64,000 bases of DNA from Leeuwenhoekiella palythoae. Its GTDB lineage: Bacteria; Bacteroidota; Bacteroidia; Flavobacteriales; Flavobacteriaceae. Every line of letters begins with the position of its first letter. Positions within the stretch are counted from its first letter, which is position 1. The translations under genes were made by a program, and so were the position numbers. Location of the stretch: contig NZ_FQXT01000007.1 of NCBI RefSeq assembly GCF_900130045.1, positions 62,001 through 126,000 of the forward strand, given 5' to 3'. Below, piece by piece: positions 35,522 through 45,139 of the stretch. Under the pieces are notes generated by a model, which worked only from the letters and a program-made list of their open reading frames with translations, had not been told where the DNA came from and searched no databases.

Positions 35522-37828
35522 TTAAACTTCGGTAGGCTCATCTGCAGAAATGCTAATCTCTTTTCCGTCTACCAAAATATCAAGATCATCTCCACCATCT
35601 AGGCTGAAGGTATATTTATCCTTAGCTACCGCTACTTTTACGATCTGATTTCTAAAATTCAGTTTGAAAGAAAAACCATCCCAGGCTTTTGGCATTTTTG
35701 GCGCAAAAGAAAGCTTGTCATCTTTGATACGCATTCCGCCGAAACCGGCAACAATACTCAACCAAGTCCCGGCCATACTAGTAATGTGCAGTCCTTCGTG
35801 CACTTCTTTATTATAATCGTCAAGGTCTAAACGTGCCGTACGCAAATAAAACGCATACGCTTGATCCATCTGATCTAATTTTGCCGCCTGAATCGAATGC
35901 ACACAAGGACTTAACGAAGATTCATGAACCGTGAACGGCTCATAAAAATCAAAATGCTTTTTGAGTTCGTCTTGTGAAAAATCATCTTCAAAAACATAAA
36001 AACCTTGTAATGTATCGGCTTGTTTTATGTAAGGTGAACGCAAGATGCGGTCCCAGCTCCATTTCTGATTGATGGGGCGCTCTGCTTTATCCAAATCCGC
36101 TACCGTAACTAATTCTTTATCTAAGAAGCCGTCTTGTTGTAAATACACGCCGTTTTCTTCAGAAAAAGGCAAGTACATTTTTTCTGCAACTTCGGTCCAC
36201 GAATTCAATTCTTCATTAGAAATACCCGTAGCTTCAGCAATTCGCTTATAATCTGATGCGAATACCTTGCTTACTTTCTTAGCATTTTCAACCGCATAAT
36301 TCAAACACCATTTTGCAAGATAATTGGTGTAAAAATTATTATTTATGTTATTCTCGTATTCGTTAGGTCCCGTAACACCAAGAATAACAAACTGCTCTTT
36401 TTTGCTCGACCAGGTTGCTCGTTGTTTCCAGAAACGTGCTACCCCGATCATTACTTCCAATCCCTTTTCCGGAACATAGCTAAAGTCACCAGTGTAATTC
36501 ACATAATCTCTGATCGCGAAGATCATCGCGCCGTTACGGTGTATTTCTTCAAAAGTGATTTCCCACTCGTTGTGGCACTCTTCCCCATTCATTGTAACCA
36601 TTGGGTACAACGCCGCGCCATTTTTAAAACCGAGTTTTTCGGCATTTTCTATAGCTTTCTCGAGATGGGTGTATCTATAGGTTAGCAAATTACGCGCTAC
36701 TTGCTGATCCTTGGTTGCCATGTAAAAAGGCAAGCAATAAGCTTCGGTATCCCAATAGGTAGAACCGCCATATTTCTCTCCGGTAAATCCTTTCGGCCCA
36801 ATATTCAAACGAGCATCTTTACCCAAGTAGGTCTGATTCAGCTGAAAAATATTGAAACGAATACCTTGCTGTGCTTTGACATCTCCGTCGATGACGATGT
36901 CTGCCATTGCCCAGATTGCTGCCCAGTCTTCCTTTTGCTTAGCTAACAATCGGGTGAATCCTTCTTCAAGAGCAGTGTCTAAAACAGCTTCAGCAGCTTG
37001 CTTTAATTCGTCTTTATCGTGATTGAAAGAGGTGATATATCCTGCATATTTCTGAATAGCAAAAGTCTCGCCTTCTCTGATATCAGTCTCATAAACGTGC
37101 CCGATGTAGGTCTCTGCTTTATTGGTTTTGAGGGTTAAAGAAATCTCTTTCCCATCAACGGTAAAGGTGTTTGACATCGCCGTACACACGTAAAACATCG
37201 TTTTCATCGTGTGCGCTGTGATATAGGCCTTATTGCCGTCTTCTTCTACCTCAAGCGTATTCCAGAACTTATCATCCCAGTTGGTATCCTCATTGGTAAT
37301 CCCACTGTCTAAATACGGCTCATAACTTATACTCACATCTTTATTTAGCGGAGTCACCTCATAATTGATCGCGCCCAGCTCATCGTGTTCTAAACTCAAA
37401 AAGCGTTTAGCTTTCACTTTAAGTTGCGTTCCGTTTTGTAATTCGGCTTCAAAACTGCGACCTAACCAACCTTCTTTCATGTTGAGTTCGCGACGAAATT
37501 TTGACACCGATTTTACGGTATTCAAATCAAGCGCTTCCCCGTCTACGGTCACTTTGATCCCGATCCAGCTTGGAGCATTAAGCACCTTTGCAAAATATTC
37601 AGGATAGCCATTTTTCCACCAGCCTACTCGGGTTTTATCAGGATAATAAACACCTCCTATATAACTTCCCTGAAACGTTTTTCCGCTATAGGCTTCTTCA
37701 AAGTTGGCTCGTTGCCCCATAGCACCGTTCCCAATGCTAAAAAGACTTTCTGAAGACTTTACGCGATCCTTTTCAAATCCTTCTTCTATTACTGCCCAGG
37801 GAGCAGGAATGATATAATCTTGATTCAT
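35522..37828 (-). CDS. GH65 glycoside phosphorylase (maltose phosphorylase-like)
   Basis: 768 residues, the usual length. GH65 features: N-terminal ESLFSIGNGAMGQRANFEE, the catalytic-acid region ECHNEWEITFEEIHRN (Glu within WEIT), GVTGPNEYENNINNN and KQADTLQGFY. The family cleaves alpha-glucosides such as maltose, trehalose, nigerose or kojibiose with phosphate, giving beta-glucose 1-phosphate. The beta-phosphoglucomutase gene 3 bases upstream converts that product, so the pair forms a phosphorolytic route. Maltose is the most common annotation; the specificity cannot be fixed here. Confidence 0.9.
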   Translation of the reverse strand: MNQDYIIPAPWAVIEEGFEKDRVKSSESLFSIGNGAMGQRANFEEAYSGKTFQGSYIGGVYYPDKTRVGWWKNGYPEYFAKVLNAPSWIGIKVTVDGEALDLNTVKSVSKFRRELNMKEGWLGRSFEAELQNGTQLKVKAKRFLSLEHDELGAINYEVTPLNKDVSISYEPYLDSGITNEDTNWDDKFWNTLEVEEDGNKAYITAHTMKTMFYVCTAMSNTFTVDGKEISLTLKTNKAETYIGHVYETDIREGETFAIQKYAGYITSFNHDKDELKQAAEAVLDTALEEGFTRLLAKQKEDWAAIWAMADIVIDGDVKAQQGIRFNIFQLNQTYLGKDARLNIGPKGFTGEKYGGSTYWDTEAYCLPFYMATKDQQVARNLLTYRYTHLEKAIENAEKLGFKNGAALYPMVTMNGEECHNEWEITFEEIHRNGAMIFAIRDYVNYTGDFSYVPEKGLEVMIGVARFWKQRATWSSKKEQFVILGVTGPNEYENNINNNFYTNYLAKWCLNYAVENAKKVSKVFASDYKRIAEATGISNEELNSWTEVAEKMYLPFSEENGVYLQQDGFLDKELVTVADLDKAERPINQKWSWDRILRSPYIKQADTLQGFYVFEDDFSQDELKKHFDFYEPFTVHESSLSPCVHSIQAAKLDQMDQAYAFYLRTARLDLDDYNKEVHEGLHITSMAGTWLSIVAGFGGMRIKDDKLSFAPKMPKAWDGFSFKLNFRNQIVKVAVAKDKYTFSLDGGDDLDILVDGKEISISADEPTEV

Positions 37829-37831
37829 AGT

Positions 37832-38488
37832 TTATGCGTTGATTAGTTGGTCTAAAAATGCGGTATCGATTTCGGTAAAATCCTTAAAATTATGATCGGC
37901 TTCGTGCAAGACCTGTGCATCGCCAATACCAATGCTTACCATATCGACCCGGTTTGCTGCCTGAATACCTGCAATTGAATCTTCAAAAACGACCGCATCA
38001 GTATAGGCAACACCTAAAGCGTCTGCACCTATGGTAAAAACTTCGGGATCTGGCTTAGCTTTGGTTACGTGATTGCCATCTACAATACTGTCAAAACGAT
38101 CAAAAAGCCCAACACGTTTTAAGATGGGTTGCGCGTTTTTACTGGCAGAACCAAGAGCCATAGGTATTTGCTTTTCTTGCAAATAATCAAGCACTTTTAG
38201 TACGCCCGGCAGAATATCATCTGAAGTCATTTTGGAAATATAACTCAGATATTCCTCATTTTTAGAAACGAGCCAGCCCTCTTTTTGTTCTTGAGTGGCT
38301 TTTACATCTCCTATTTCAAGTAAGATTTCCAGAGACCGTACGCGACTCACGCCTTTAAAACGCTCGTTTTGCTTTTCGGTAAATTCAAAACCCAATTCAT
38401 GAGCCAGATTTCGCCACGCTAAGTAGTGAAATCCGGCCGTATCCACAATTACTCCGTCTAAGTCAAAAATAAAACCCTTTTTACCCAT
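37832..38488 (-). CDS. pgmB: Beta-phosphoglucomutase
   Basis: 218-residue HAD-family phosphatase fold. Motif I FDLDGVIVDTA carries the nucleophile Asp and acid/base Asp; GSASKN is motif II; KPDPEVF and VFEDSIAGIQAA complete the site. The enzyme isomerises beta-glucose 1-phosphate to glucose 6-phosphate. Placed between the LacI regulator (2-base gap) and GH65 (3-base gap), which fits exactly. Confidence 0.93.
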   Translation of the reverse strand: MGKKGFIFDLDGVIVDTAGFHYLAWRNLAHELGFEFTEKQNERFKGVSRVRSLEILLEIGDVKATQEQKEGWLVSKNEEYLSYISKMTSDDILPGVLKVLDYLQEKQIPMALGSASKNAQPILKRVGLFDRFDSIVDGNHVTKAKPDPEVFTIGADALGVAYTDAVVFEDSIAGIQAANRVDMVSIGIGDAQVLHEADHNFKDFTEIDTAFLDQLINA

Positions 38489-38490
38489 CC

Positions 38491-39537
38491 TTATCTGCGC
38501 GTTACTTCTTTAGTAGATTCACGCTCTACAAGACTGGTATCAATATAGGTTGTGCTATATTCTTCTTCCTCGTCTTCAGGGCTTTCTAATTTATTGATAA
38601 GAATAGAAGCTGCTTTGCGCCCCATTTCTTCCCCGTGCTGACTCACCGCCGTTAAACTAGGCACTGCATGCTCAGACAATTGACCATCAGTAAAACAAAC
38701 CAGCGAAATATCATCAGGAATCTTTTTACCCAAAGCGTTGATCACACGAGATGCATGAACAGCAAAGAGTTCATTTACGGTAAACACACCATCAAGGTCG
38801 TTATTAGTGATAAAATCTTCGATACGCTTTTTAGATTTATCAGAAAGATCATCAATATTATCCAACTTCAAAATAAGCTTATCATCAGCTTTGATTCCAA
38901 AATCATCCAGAGCATCAAGATAACCTTCGGTACGCAGGCGTCCTACACTCACGTAATCTTCGCTGGTAATAATACCTATTTTACGACACCCGGAGCGAAT
39001 CATATGCGTCACCCCTTTTTTTGCGCCGGCTTTATCATCGATCAATACTCGATCACACTGAATCCCTTCAACCACACGGTCAAACATCACCACAGGCATT
39101 CCTTGATCGATCACTTCATTTAAGTGGTGATAATCTTCTTTCATCATCGTTTCTTTAGAAACCGAAAGAATAAATCCGTCTGTACTTCCATTAGCTAAAA
39201 GCTCCATATTGAGAACTTCTTTATCAAAAGCATTGTTTGAAAGACAAATGATCACGTTGTAATTATTCTCACGCGCCTCCTGCTCAATACCATAGATTAC
39301 TGTAGTGAAAAAGTGGTGTACAATCTGAGGAATGATCACCCCGATCGTATTGGTTTTACGATTTTTTAAACTCAGAGCTATATTGTTAGGCTTGTAGTTA
39401 TAGAGCTTCGCAAAAGCTTTGATCTTCTCACGGGTTTCTTCACTGATTTCCGGGCTGTCTCTAAGCGCTTTTGAAACGGTAGAGATCGAAACACCCAGCT
39501 CTTTTGCTATTGATTTTAGGGTTAACTTTCTTTTCAT
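38491..39537 (-). CDS. LacI-family transcriptional regulator
   Basis: 348 residues. N-terminal HTH (LTLKSIAKELGVSISTVSKALRDSPEISEETREKI) with hinge helix YNYKPNNIALSLKNRKT, then a periplasmic-binding-like sensor domain. First gene of the operon with pgmB and GH65 and divergent to GH32/MFS/PfkB. A LacI-type palindrome lies 80 bases upstream, overlapping its own promoter region, so autoregulation is likely. Effector probably a sugar or sugar phosphate from this locus. Confidence 0.93.
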   Translation of the reverse strand: MKRKLTLKSIAKELGVSISTVSKALRDSPEISEETREKIKAFAKLYNYKPNNIALSLKNRKTNTIGVIIPQIVHHFFTTVIYGIEQEARENNYNVIICLSNNAFDKEVLNMELLANGSTDGFILSVSKETMMKEDYHHLNEVIDQGMPVVMFDRVVEGIQCDRVLIDDKAGAKKGVTHMIRSGCRKIGIITSEDYVSVGRLRTEGYLDALDDFGIKADDKLILKLDNIDDLSDKSKKRIEDFITNNDLDGVFTVNELFAVHASRVINALGKKIPDDISLVCFTDGQLSEHAVPSLTAVSQHGEEMGRKAASILINKLESPEDEEEEYSTTYIDTSLVERESTKEVTRR

Positions 39538-39603
39538 AATTTGAAAAATCGGTTTAATTCTTTTTGTCTATCTTGAAAGACTATTGATAATTATTACTTG
39601 TGG

Positions 39604-39611
39604 CAAATTTA
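39604..39611 (-). promoter_or_regulatory. -7 promoter box (TAAATTTG) of the LacI-pgmB-GH65 operon
   Basis: TAnnTTTG match on the minus strand, 66 bases before the regulator ATG; the operator palindrome 39617-39630 lies 6 bases upstream of it, in the -33/-7 spacer. Confidence 0.55.
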
Positions 39612-39616
39612 AGCGA

Positions 39617-39630
39617 CTAAATCGATTAAG
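39617..39630. promoter_or_regulatory. LacI-type operator candidate in the divergent sugar locus
   Basis: CTAAATCGATTAAG: 14-base palindrome with central CG and one mismatched pair, between the divergent LacI and GH32 genes. The same 14-mer (opposite orientation) is upstream of susC at 16754-16767; the match extends to 15 bases. Confidence 0.7.
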
Positions 39631-39694
39631 TTCTCTTAATTTGTTTTAAATTTCGACTCTTGTTGACCGAAAGGTTTAATTAATGTAGTCTATC

Positions 39695-41248
39695 ATGAAA
39701 TATGTACATTCCATTCTGTTAATCACACTAATTATGAGTTCTTGTAAAAAAGAAAACACCGCAAATGATACCCCTAAAGATACGGCAGTTAAATCATATC
39801 ACGAAAATTTTCGCCCACAATATCATTTTTCGCCCGAAGCACACTGGATGAACGACCCTAACGGTCTGGTTTACAACGACGGAACCTATCATCTTTTCTA
39901 TCAATTTTACCCAGATTCTACCGTTTGGGGACCTATGCATTGGGGGCACGCGACCAGTGAGGACTTAAAAAATTGGAAAAACGAGCCAATTGCACTTGAG
40001 CCGGATGAATTAGGCTACATTTTTTCAGGAAGTGCCGTGGTTGACCACAACAATTCTTCTGGCTTAGGCACTGCCGAAAACCCGCCACTGATCGCCATGT
40101 TCACCTATCACGAACCCAAAGGTGCTGAGGCAAAAACTTTAGATTATCAATATCAGGGAATTGCTTACAGTCTTGATAACGGAAAGTCGTTTACAAAGTA
40201 TACCGGCAATCCCGTTGTGCCGAATAACGAAAACCTTATAGATTTTAGAGACCCGAAGGTTTTCTGGCACGAAGACTCTAATAAATGGATTCTAGTGCTG
40301 GTTGCCGGCGATCGCGCGATGATTTACAATTCTGATAATTTAATTGACTGGACCTACCTCAGCGAGTTTGGTAAGGATATCGGGGCTCACGGTGGCGTTT
40401 GGGAATGCCCTGATCTCTTTCCGTTAACGGTCGAGGAAACCGGAGAGACCAAATGGGTGTTGTTTATCAGCATCAATCCGGGCGCTCCTAACGGTGGCTC
40501 CGGAACGCAATATTTTATTGGTGATTTTGACGGAAAACAATTTACTACAAGCCAAACAGACGAAAAATGGATTGACCTTGGGCGTGATAATTATGCCGGG
40601 ATCACCTACAACAACCTACCTGATGAAGAACGCACGTTTATCGCTTGGATGAGCAATTGGGAGTACGGCCAGGAAACACCTACCGAAAAGTGGCGTAGCG
40701 CAATGACGCTTCCGCAAAAAGTGAGTCTGCATAAAAACAAGGATTATTTTTTAGCCAATACTCCGGTAGCCTCAATTACTGAAGGTTTAAGCGATGTTTC
40801 TATAGATATTTCAAGGGAGCAGAACACCTCATCATTTTCTTATAAAAACCTCAACCAAGCGGTAATTACCTTTAAATTACCTAAACCGCTTAAGGATTTT
40901 AAGATTAATGTCGGAAATGCAGATGGCGAAGAGCTCACGATTTCATTTGACGCCCAAGCCGCTAAATACAGTTTGGACCGAAGCAAAAGTGGTTTGACCG
41001 ACTTTTCAGATAAATTCGCACTCCCAATAATGGAAGCTCCTGCTGACTTCATCGACAGCGATTCAGCGGAATTTCAAATTTTCTTAGATGCTTCTTCGAT
41101 AGAATTTTTTGCTGATAACGGCGCTAATGCCATCACCGCACAGTTTTTCCCAGAAAAGCCATACACCCAGTTCAGCATCACTACCGAAGATGAAGTGAAA
41201 AATTTAAAAATCACCCCAATTCCTTCAATCTGGAAGAACAATAACTAA
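39695..41248 (+). CDS. GH32 fructosidase (levanase/invertase type), lipoprotein
   Basis: 517 residues, lipobox LIMSSC (Cys17). The three GH32 catalytic motifs are intact: WMNDPNG with nucleophile Asp54, FRDP with Asp186, and WECPD with acid/base Glu237. A C-terminal beta-sandwich follows (about 370-517). The enzyme releases fructose from sucrose or fructans at the cell envelope. The MFS porter and PfkB kinase directly downstream (17-base gap, then overlapping) would import and phosphorylate the fructose. Confidence 0.95.
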   Translation: MKYVHSILLITLIMSSCKKENTANDTPKDTAVKSYHENFRPQYHFSPEAHWMNDPNGLVYNDGTYHLFYQFYPDSTVWGPMHWGHATSEDLKNWKNEPIALEPDELGYIFSGSAVVDHNNSSGLGTAENPPLIAMFTYHEPKGAEAKTLDYQYQGIAYSLDNGKSFTKYTGNPVVPNNENLIDFRDPKVFWHEDSNKWILVLVAGDRAMIYNSDNLIDWTYLSEFGKDIGAHGGVWECPDLFPLTVEETGETKWVLFISINPGAPNGGSGTQYFIGDFDGKQFTTSQTDEKWIDLGRDNYAGITYNNLPDEERTFIAWMSNWEYGQETPTEKWRSAMTLPQKVSLHKNKDYFLANTPVASITEGLSDVSIDISREQNTSSFSYKNLNQAVITFKLPKPLKDFKINVGNADGEELTISFDAQAAKYSLDRSKSGLTDFSDKFALPIMEAPADFIDSDSAEFQIFLDASSIEFFADNGANAITAQFFPEKPYTQFSITTEDEVKNLKITPIPSIWKNNN

Positions 41249-41265
41249 TACTAGAATTTGAATAT

Positions 41266-42603
41266 ATGAAAGCAGTACAAAAATGGTCTGTAACCGTCGC
41301 ACTTGCCGGTTTTCTTTTTGGTTTTGACACCGTAGTAATTTCAGGTGCCAACTTACCGGTTAAAGAATTATGGAATCTCTCACCTTGGTTTCACGGACTG
41401 TTCATCATGTCAATGGCCCTGTGGGGAACCGTTTTGGGTTCTCTAACCGGCGGTATTCCTTGTGATAAATTTGGGCGCAAAAAAACCTTGTTCTGGATCG
41501 GGATTCTCTATTTTGCTTCGGCTTTAGGTTCTGCCTTATCTCCAGATCCGTATTTATTTTCCTTTTTTCGCTTCATTGGCGGTGTAGGTGTTGGTGCTTC
41601 TTCCGTAGCTGCGCCTACCTATATTTCAGAAATTACCACTGCTTCTAACCGCGGTAAATTGGTCGCACTGTATCAGTTTAATCTGGTTCTAGGTATCCTT
41701 ATCGCATTCTTTTCAAATTACCTTTTAGAAGGTTTTCAAGGTGAAAATGACTGGCGCTGGATGATGGGTGTCGAAGCGATTCCTGCGTTTTTATATACGG
41801 TTCTGGTAATGACCGTTCCTGAAAGTCCGCGCTGGCTGCTTCATAAGAAAAAGGATGAACAAGGTGCTTTTGCGGTACTCAATCAAGTTTATGGCAAACA
41901 GGAAACACAGCGTAAAATTGACAGCATTAAAACCGAATTAGCAAAAACGACTGATGACGTAAAACTCTTTACGGCACGATTTAAAAAACCCTTGATCCTA
42001 GCTTTTTTAATCGCCTTTTTTAATCAGGTATCCGGGATCAATTTCATTCTGTACTATGCCCCTGAAATTTTAGTAAAAGCCGGTTTAGCCACCGAAGATT
42101 CCTTGTTAAATTCAATTTCAATCGGCGTGGTGAACCTCATCTTTACTTTTGTTGGTGTTGGCTTGATCGACCGTCTGGGCCGTCGCACGCTAATGTTTAT
42201 CGGCTCGTTTGGTTACATCATCAGCCTTGTTACAGTAGCTTGGTGTTTTTACAGCGGCGCGAGTCCGGCGTTGTTACTTACCTTCATTCTGATCTTTATC
42301 GCATCACACGCTGTTGGACAAGGGGCTGTGATCTGGGTATTTATTTCTGAAGTTTTCCCAAATAAAGTACGTGCTTACGGGCAATCTTGGGGAACAGGAA
42401 CGCATTGGGTTTTTGCTGCGTTGATCACACTTTTGACTCCGGTTTTCTTAGATGGAGAAGACGGAATTTTTAAGGACAATCCGTGGCCTATTTTTGCATT
42501 TTTTGCGTTTATGATGTTTTTACAATTACTGTTCACCAAATTTATGATGCCCGAAACTAAAGGGATTTCGCTTGAAGAACTAGAAGAAAAAATATTGGGA
42601 TAA
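41266..42603 (+). CDS. MFS sugar porter (probable fructose/hexose or sucrose)
   Basis: 445 residues with 12 membrane segments. Sugar-porter signatures: GGIPCDKFGRKK in loop 2-3, PESPRWLLHK after TM6, GVGLIDRLGRRTLMFIG in the second half and the PETKG motif at the end. Inner-membrane proton-linked hexose or disaccharide uptake. The neighbouring GH32 and fructokinase favour fructose. Confidence 0.93.
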   Translation: MKAVQKWSVTVALAGFLFGFDTVVISGANLPVKELWNLSPWFHGLFIMSMALWGTVLGSLTGGIPCDKFGRKKTLFWIGILYFASALGSALSPDPYLFSFFRFIGGVGVGASSVAAPTYISEITTASNRGKLVALYQFNLVLGILIAFFSNYLLEGFQGENDWRWMMGVEAIPAFLYTVLVMTVPESPRWLLHKKKDEQGAFAVLNQVYGKQETQRKIDSIKTELAKTTDDVKLFTARFKKPLILAFLIAFFNQVSGINFILYYAPEILVKAGLATEDSLLNSISIGVVNLIFTFVGVGLIDRLGRRTLMFIGSFGYIISLVTVAWCFYSGASPALLLTFILIFIASHAVGQGAVIWVFISEVFPNKVRAYGQSWGTGTHWVFAALITLLTPVFLDGEDGIFKDNPWPIFAFFAFMMFLQLLFTKFMMPETKGISLEELEEKILG

Positions 42604-43496
42604 TGAAAGAGTCTTTAAACGCTATTTGCTTCGGGGAGATTTTATGGGATGTTTTTCCTGACGGAAAAGCTTTAGGCGGCGCTCCGCTAAATCTATGCTT
42701 ACGTATGAAAAGTCTGGGCGTCACGATGCAAATGATCAGCAGATTGGGCCAAGATGCTTTAGCCGAAGAAACCCGTGAAGCCATTCAAAAATTCCGTCTT
42801 GATCAAAGTCTGATTCAAGAAGATCCTGCTCTAGAAACCGGAAAAGTAGAAGTCACGCTTGATGCTTCGGGCAGTGCCTCGTACAACATCAAGAAACCGG
42901 TCGCGTGGGATGCTATAGCATTGACTGATAAAAACAAAAATGCTGTGCAGCAAGCCGATCTATTCATTTTTGGCTCCTTAGCAGCACGCAGCAACGAGTC
43001 GAGCAAAACGCTTAACAGCCTGCTTCAGCTTGCTGATTATGCCATTTTTGATGTGAATTTACGCGCACCGCATTACGAAATGGAAACGCTTATTGAGTTT
43101 ATGAAGCAAGCGCAAATGATCAAAATGAATGATGAAGAACTTGAAGAAGTGGTTGCGCATCTAAATATTACTGGTGAAACCATTCACGAGCAACTCGCTG
43201 AAATAAGCAAGCACACGGCTACTGAAATAATTTGCGTCACCTTGGGTGCCAAAGGCGCTGTTCTTTATCAAAATGGTACTTTGGTTAGCAATTCGGGTTA
43301 CAGTACAAAAGTGATAGACACTGTGGGTGCCGGGGATTCTTTTTTAGCCGGACTGATCTACCAACTTTTTAAAGTTGAAAACACACCGGAAAAAGCCTTG
43401 GCCTTTGCTTGTGCGTTGGGTGCTTTAGTAGCCGGAACCAAAGGCGCTAACGCCCCAATTACTTCAGAACAAATAGAAGCAAAAATGAGAGAATAG
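42603..43496 (+). CDS. PfkB-family carbohydrate kinase (probable fructokinase)
   Basis: 297 residues. N-terminal FGEILWDVFPDGKALGGAPLN and the C-terminal PfkB signature DTVGAGDSFLAGLIY with catalytic Asp are clear. The start shares a base with the MFS stop codon (TAATG), so translation is coupled. Phosphorylation of imported fructose is the expected role. Confidence 0.9.
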   Translation: MKESLNAICFGEILWDVFPDGKALGGAPLNLCLRMKSLGVTMQMISRLGQDALAEETREAIQKFRLDQSLIQEDPALETGKVEVTLDASGSASYNIKKPVAWDAIALTDKNKNAVQQADLFIFGSLAARSNESSKTLNSLLQLADYAIFDVNLRAPHYEMETLIEFMKQAQMIKMNDEELEEVVAHLNITGETIHEQLAEISKHTATEIICVTLGAKGAVLYQNGTLVSNSGYSTKVIDTVGAGDSFLAGLIYQLFKVENTPEKALAFACALGALVAGTKGANAPITSEQIEAKMRE

Positions 43497-43497
43497 T

Positions 43498-43523
43498 AAC
43501 CTTGGGGTAAACCCAAGGTTTTT
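43498..43523 (+). terminator. Terminator of the GH32-MFS-PfkB operon
   Basis: Perfect 9-base stem (43498-43506 / 43512-43520), 5-base loop, then T-run to 43523; starts two bases after the kinase stop codon. Confidence 0.92.
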
Positions 43524-43543
43524 GAATCTCAATTATCGCGTAA

Positions 43544-44968
43544 TTATTCGGCCATTTTCTCGCATAGCGCGATTGTTTCTTCTACATCGGCCAAGGTCGT
43601 ACGTGGATTGATCAAACACATACGCAATACAGTTTGCCCATTAAGAATGGTCGTCACTAGCATCGCCTCGCGAGAATCTACCACACCTTCTGAGATCTTT
43701 GAGTTGAGTGCATCAAGTTCTTGCTCAGACAGGTTTTGATCGATAGGGTTGTATCTAAAATTGATCACGGCTAGTGTAGCCGGAGAAACCACTTCCCACT
43801 TTTTACTTTTCCGAAGAATGCTTTCTACTTTTTCACACAGATCAAAATTGTATTGCACCGCTTCTCTAAAAGCTTTCAACCCAAAAGTTTTTATGCTCAT
43901 ATAGAATTTAAGCGCTCTAAAACGTCGGGTTAATTGGATTCCGTGGTCGTAAAAATTGATCTCAGAACTGTTCCCTTCAACATCTTTAAGATACTCAGGA
44001 ACTTCGGTAAATGTTCCGCTTAACCATTTGTGATTTCGCACGAGCAAGCACCCCATTTCATAAGGCTGATAGAACCATTTGTGCGGATCTACCGTTAGCG
44101 AGTCGGCTTTTTCAACTCCTTTTAAAAGTTGTTTTCCATTCTTTGCCAGAATGGCTGCGCCACCATAGGCCCCATCAATATGAAACCATAAATCTTCGGC
44201 CTTGGCAATAGCAGCCAATTCGGTCAATTGATCTACAGTTCCGGTATTCGTTGTTCCGGCTGAAGCCAGTAAGCAAAAAGGTTTCCACCCGGCAAGACGA
44301 TCTTTGTTGATCGCATTTTTCAGCTTATTGATTGCGAATTTAAATTCAAGATCGGTTGGGATCAAACGTATCTGTTCCTTTCTAAAGCCCATCACACGAA
44401 TCGCCTTGATATTTGAAGAATGCGCCTGATCAGACAGGTATATCACCGCTTTAGAAAAATCGTCGCCACATTTGATATTACGCGCAGTGATCAAAGCCGT
44501 AAGATTTGCCATCGAGCCACCGCTGGTGAAAATTCCGCCGCCGCGTTTTTTAGGAAATCCATATAAACTCAATAACCAGTTTATGGTCACGATCTCTAAT
44601 TCTGCAGCTGCCGGCGAAGCTGCCCAGCCTCCTGAAAACACATTAAACCCTGTTGCTAAAGCGTCTGCCATCGCACTCACGTAATTGCTGGGCCCGGGCA
44701 CAAACGAATAAAACTTAGGGTGACTCATAATGTTTGTGAAAGGCATCACCTTTTCCATTACAGTATTAAAAACCTCGTTAGCGGCTGTAGGCGCCTCTGG
44801 AGCGTGCTCGCGTAACAAAGAATCCATTTCTTCACGGCTTGCTTGCGCTACCGGTTTCTTTTTATGTTGGTTGAGGTGATGCTCAACTATAGCATCAACC
44901 ACTTTATACCCATAATCACGCATTTCTTGTTCAGACAATTCTAAACGCGCTATATCCTTTGCTTCCAT
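43544..44968 (-). CDS. Group II PLP-dependent decarboxylase (aromatic/acidic amino acid type)
   Basis: 474 residues from the ATG at 44968 (a TTG one codon earlier is not needed). The PLP lysine lies in TVDPHKWFYQP (Lys297), with the ring-stacking His183 (SDQAHSS) and HIDGAYGG (Asp265). The family includes aromatic-L-amino-acid, tyrosine, glutamate and 2,4-diaminobutyrate decarboxylases. FYSFVPGPSNYVS and the lack of a GAD-type N-terminus fit the aromatic/DOPA-like branch, but substrate is uncertain. Single gene. Confidence 0.88.
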   Translation of the reverse strand: MEAKDIARLELSEQEMRDYGYKVVDAIVEHHLNQHKKKPVAQASREEMDSLLREHAPEAPTAANEVFNTVMEKVMPFTNIMSHPKFYSFVPGPSNYVSAMADALATGFNVFSGGWAASPAAAELEIVTINWLLSLYGFPKKRGGGIFTSGGSMANLTALITARNIKCGDDFSKAVIYLSDQAHSSNIKAIRVMGFRKEQIRLIPTDLEFKFAINKLKNAINKDRLAGWKPFCLLASAGTTNTGTVDQLTELAAIAKAEDLWFHIDGAYGGAAILAKNGKQLLKGVEKADSLTVDPHKWFYQPYEMGCLLVRNHKWLSGTFTEVPEYLKDVEGNSSEINFYDHGIQLTRRFRALKFYMSIKTFGLKAFREAVQYNFDLCEKVESILRKSKKWEVVSPATLAVINFRYNPIDQNLSEQELDALNSKISEGVVDSREAMLVTTILNGQTVLRMCLINPRTTLADVEETIALCEKMAE

Positions 44969-44985
44969 CAATATTCAATTTTCTG

Positions 44986-44993
44986 CAAAACTA
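44986..44993 (-). promoter_or_regulatory. -7 promoter box (TAGTTTTG) of the PLP decarboxylase
   Basis: TAnnTTTG match on the minus strand, 17 bases before the ATG at 44968. No clear -33 box. Confidence 0.5.
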
Positions 44994-45106
44994 CGGCTTT
45001 AAATTCAGCTAAAACCCTTTGCCCCGTCATCCTTTCGTTGGAAGTACATCGCTCGAACTTTGTAAATATTTTAAGACTTAAAAAAAAGCCAACACCAGGA
45101 ATACGC

Positions 45107-45114
45107 TACCTTTG
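45107..45114 (+). promoter_or_regulatory. -7 promoter box (TACCTTTG) of trkH
   Basis: TACCTTTGCA, a strong match to TAnnTTTG. Transcription would start near 45120, which rules out a translation start at the TTG at 45038 and supports the TTG at 45140. Confidence 0.65.
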
Positions 45115-45139
45115 CACAGCAATTTTAAATCTTAAAAGT

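Noticed and set aside
38668-39123. 151-codon open frame antisense to the LacI regulator
   Set aside because: Lies fully inside a clear LacI-family gene; no promoter box, signal or domain.
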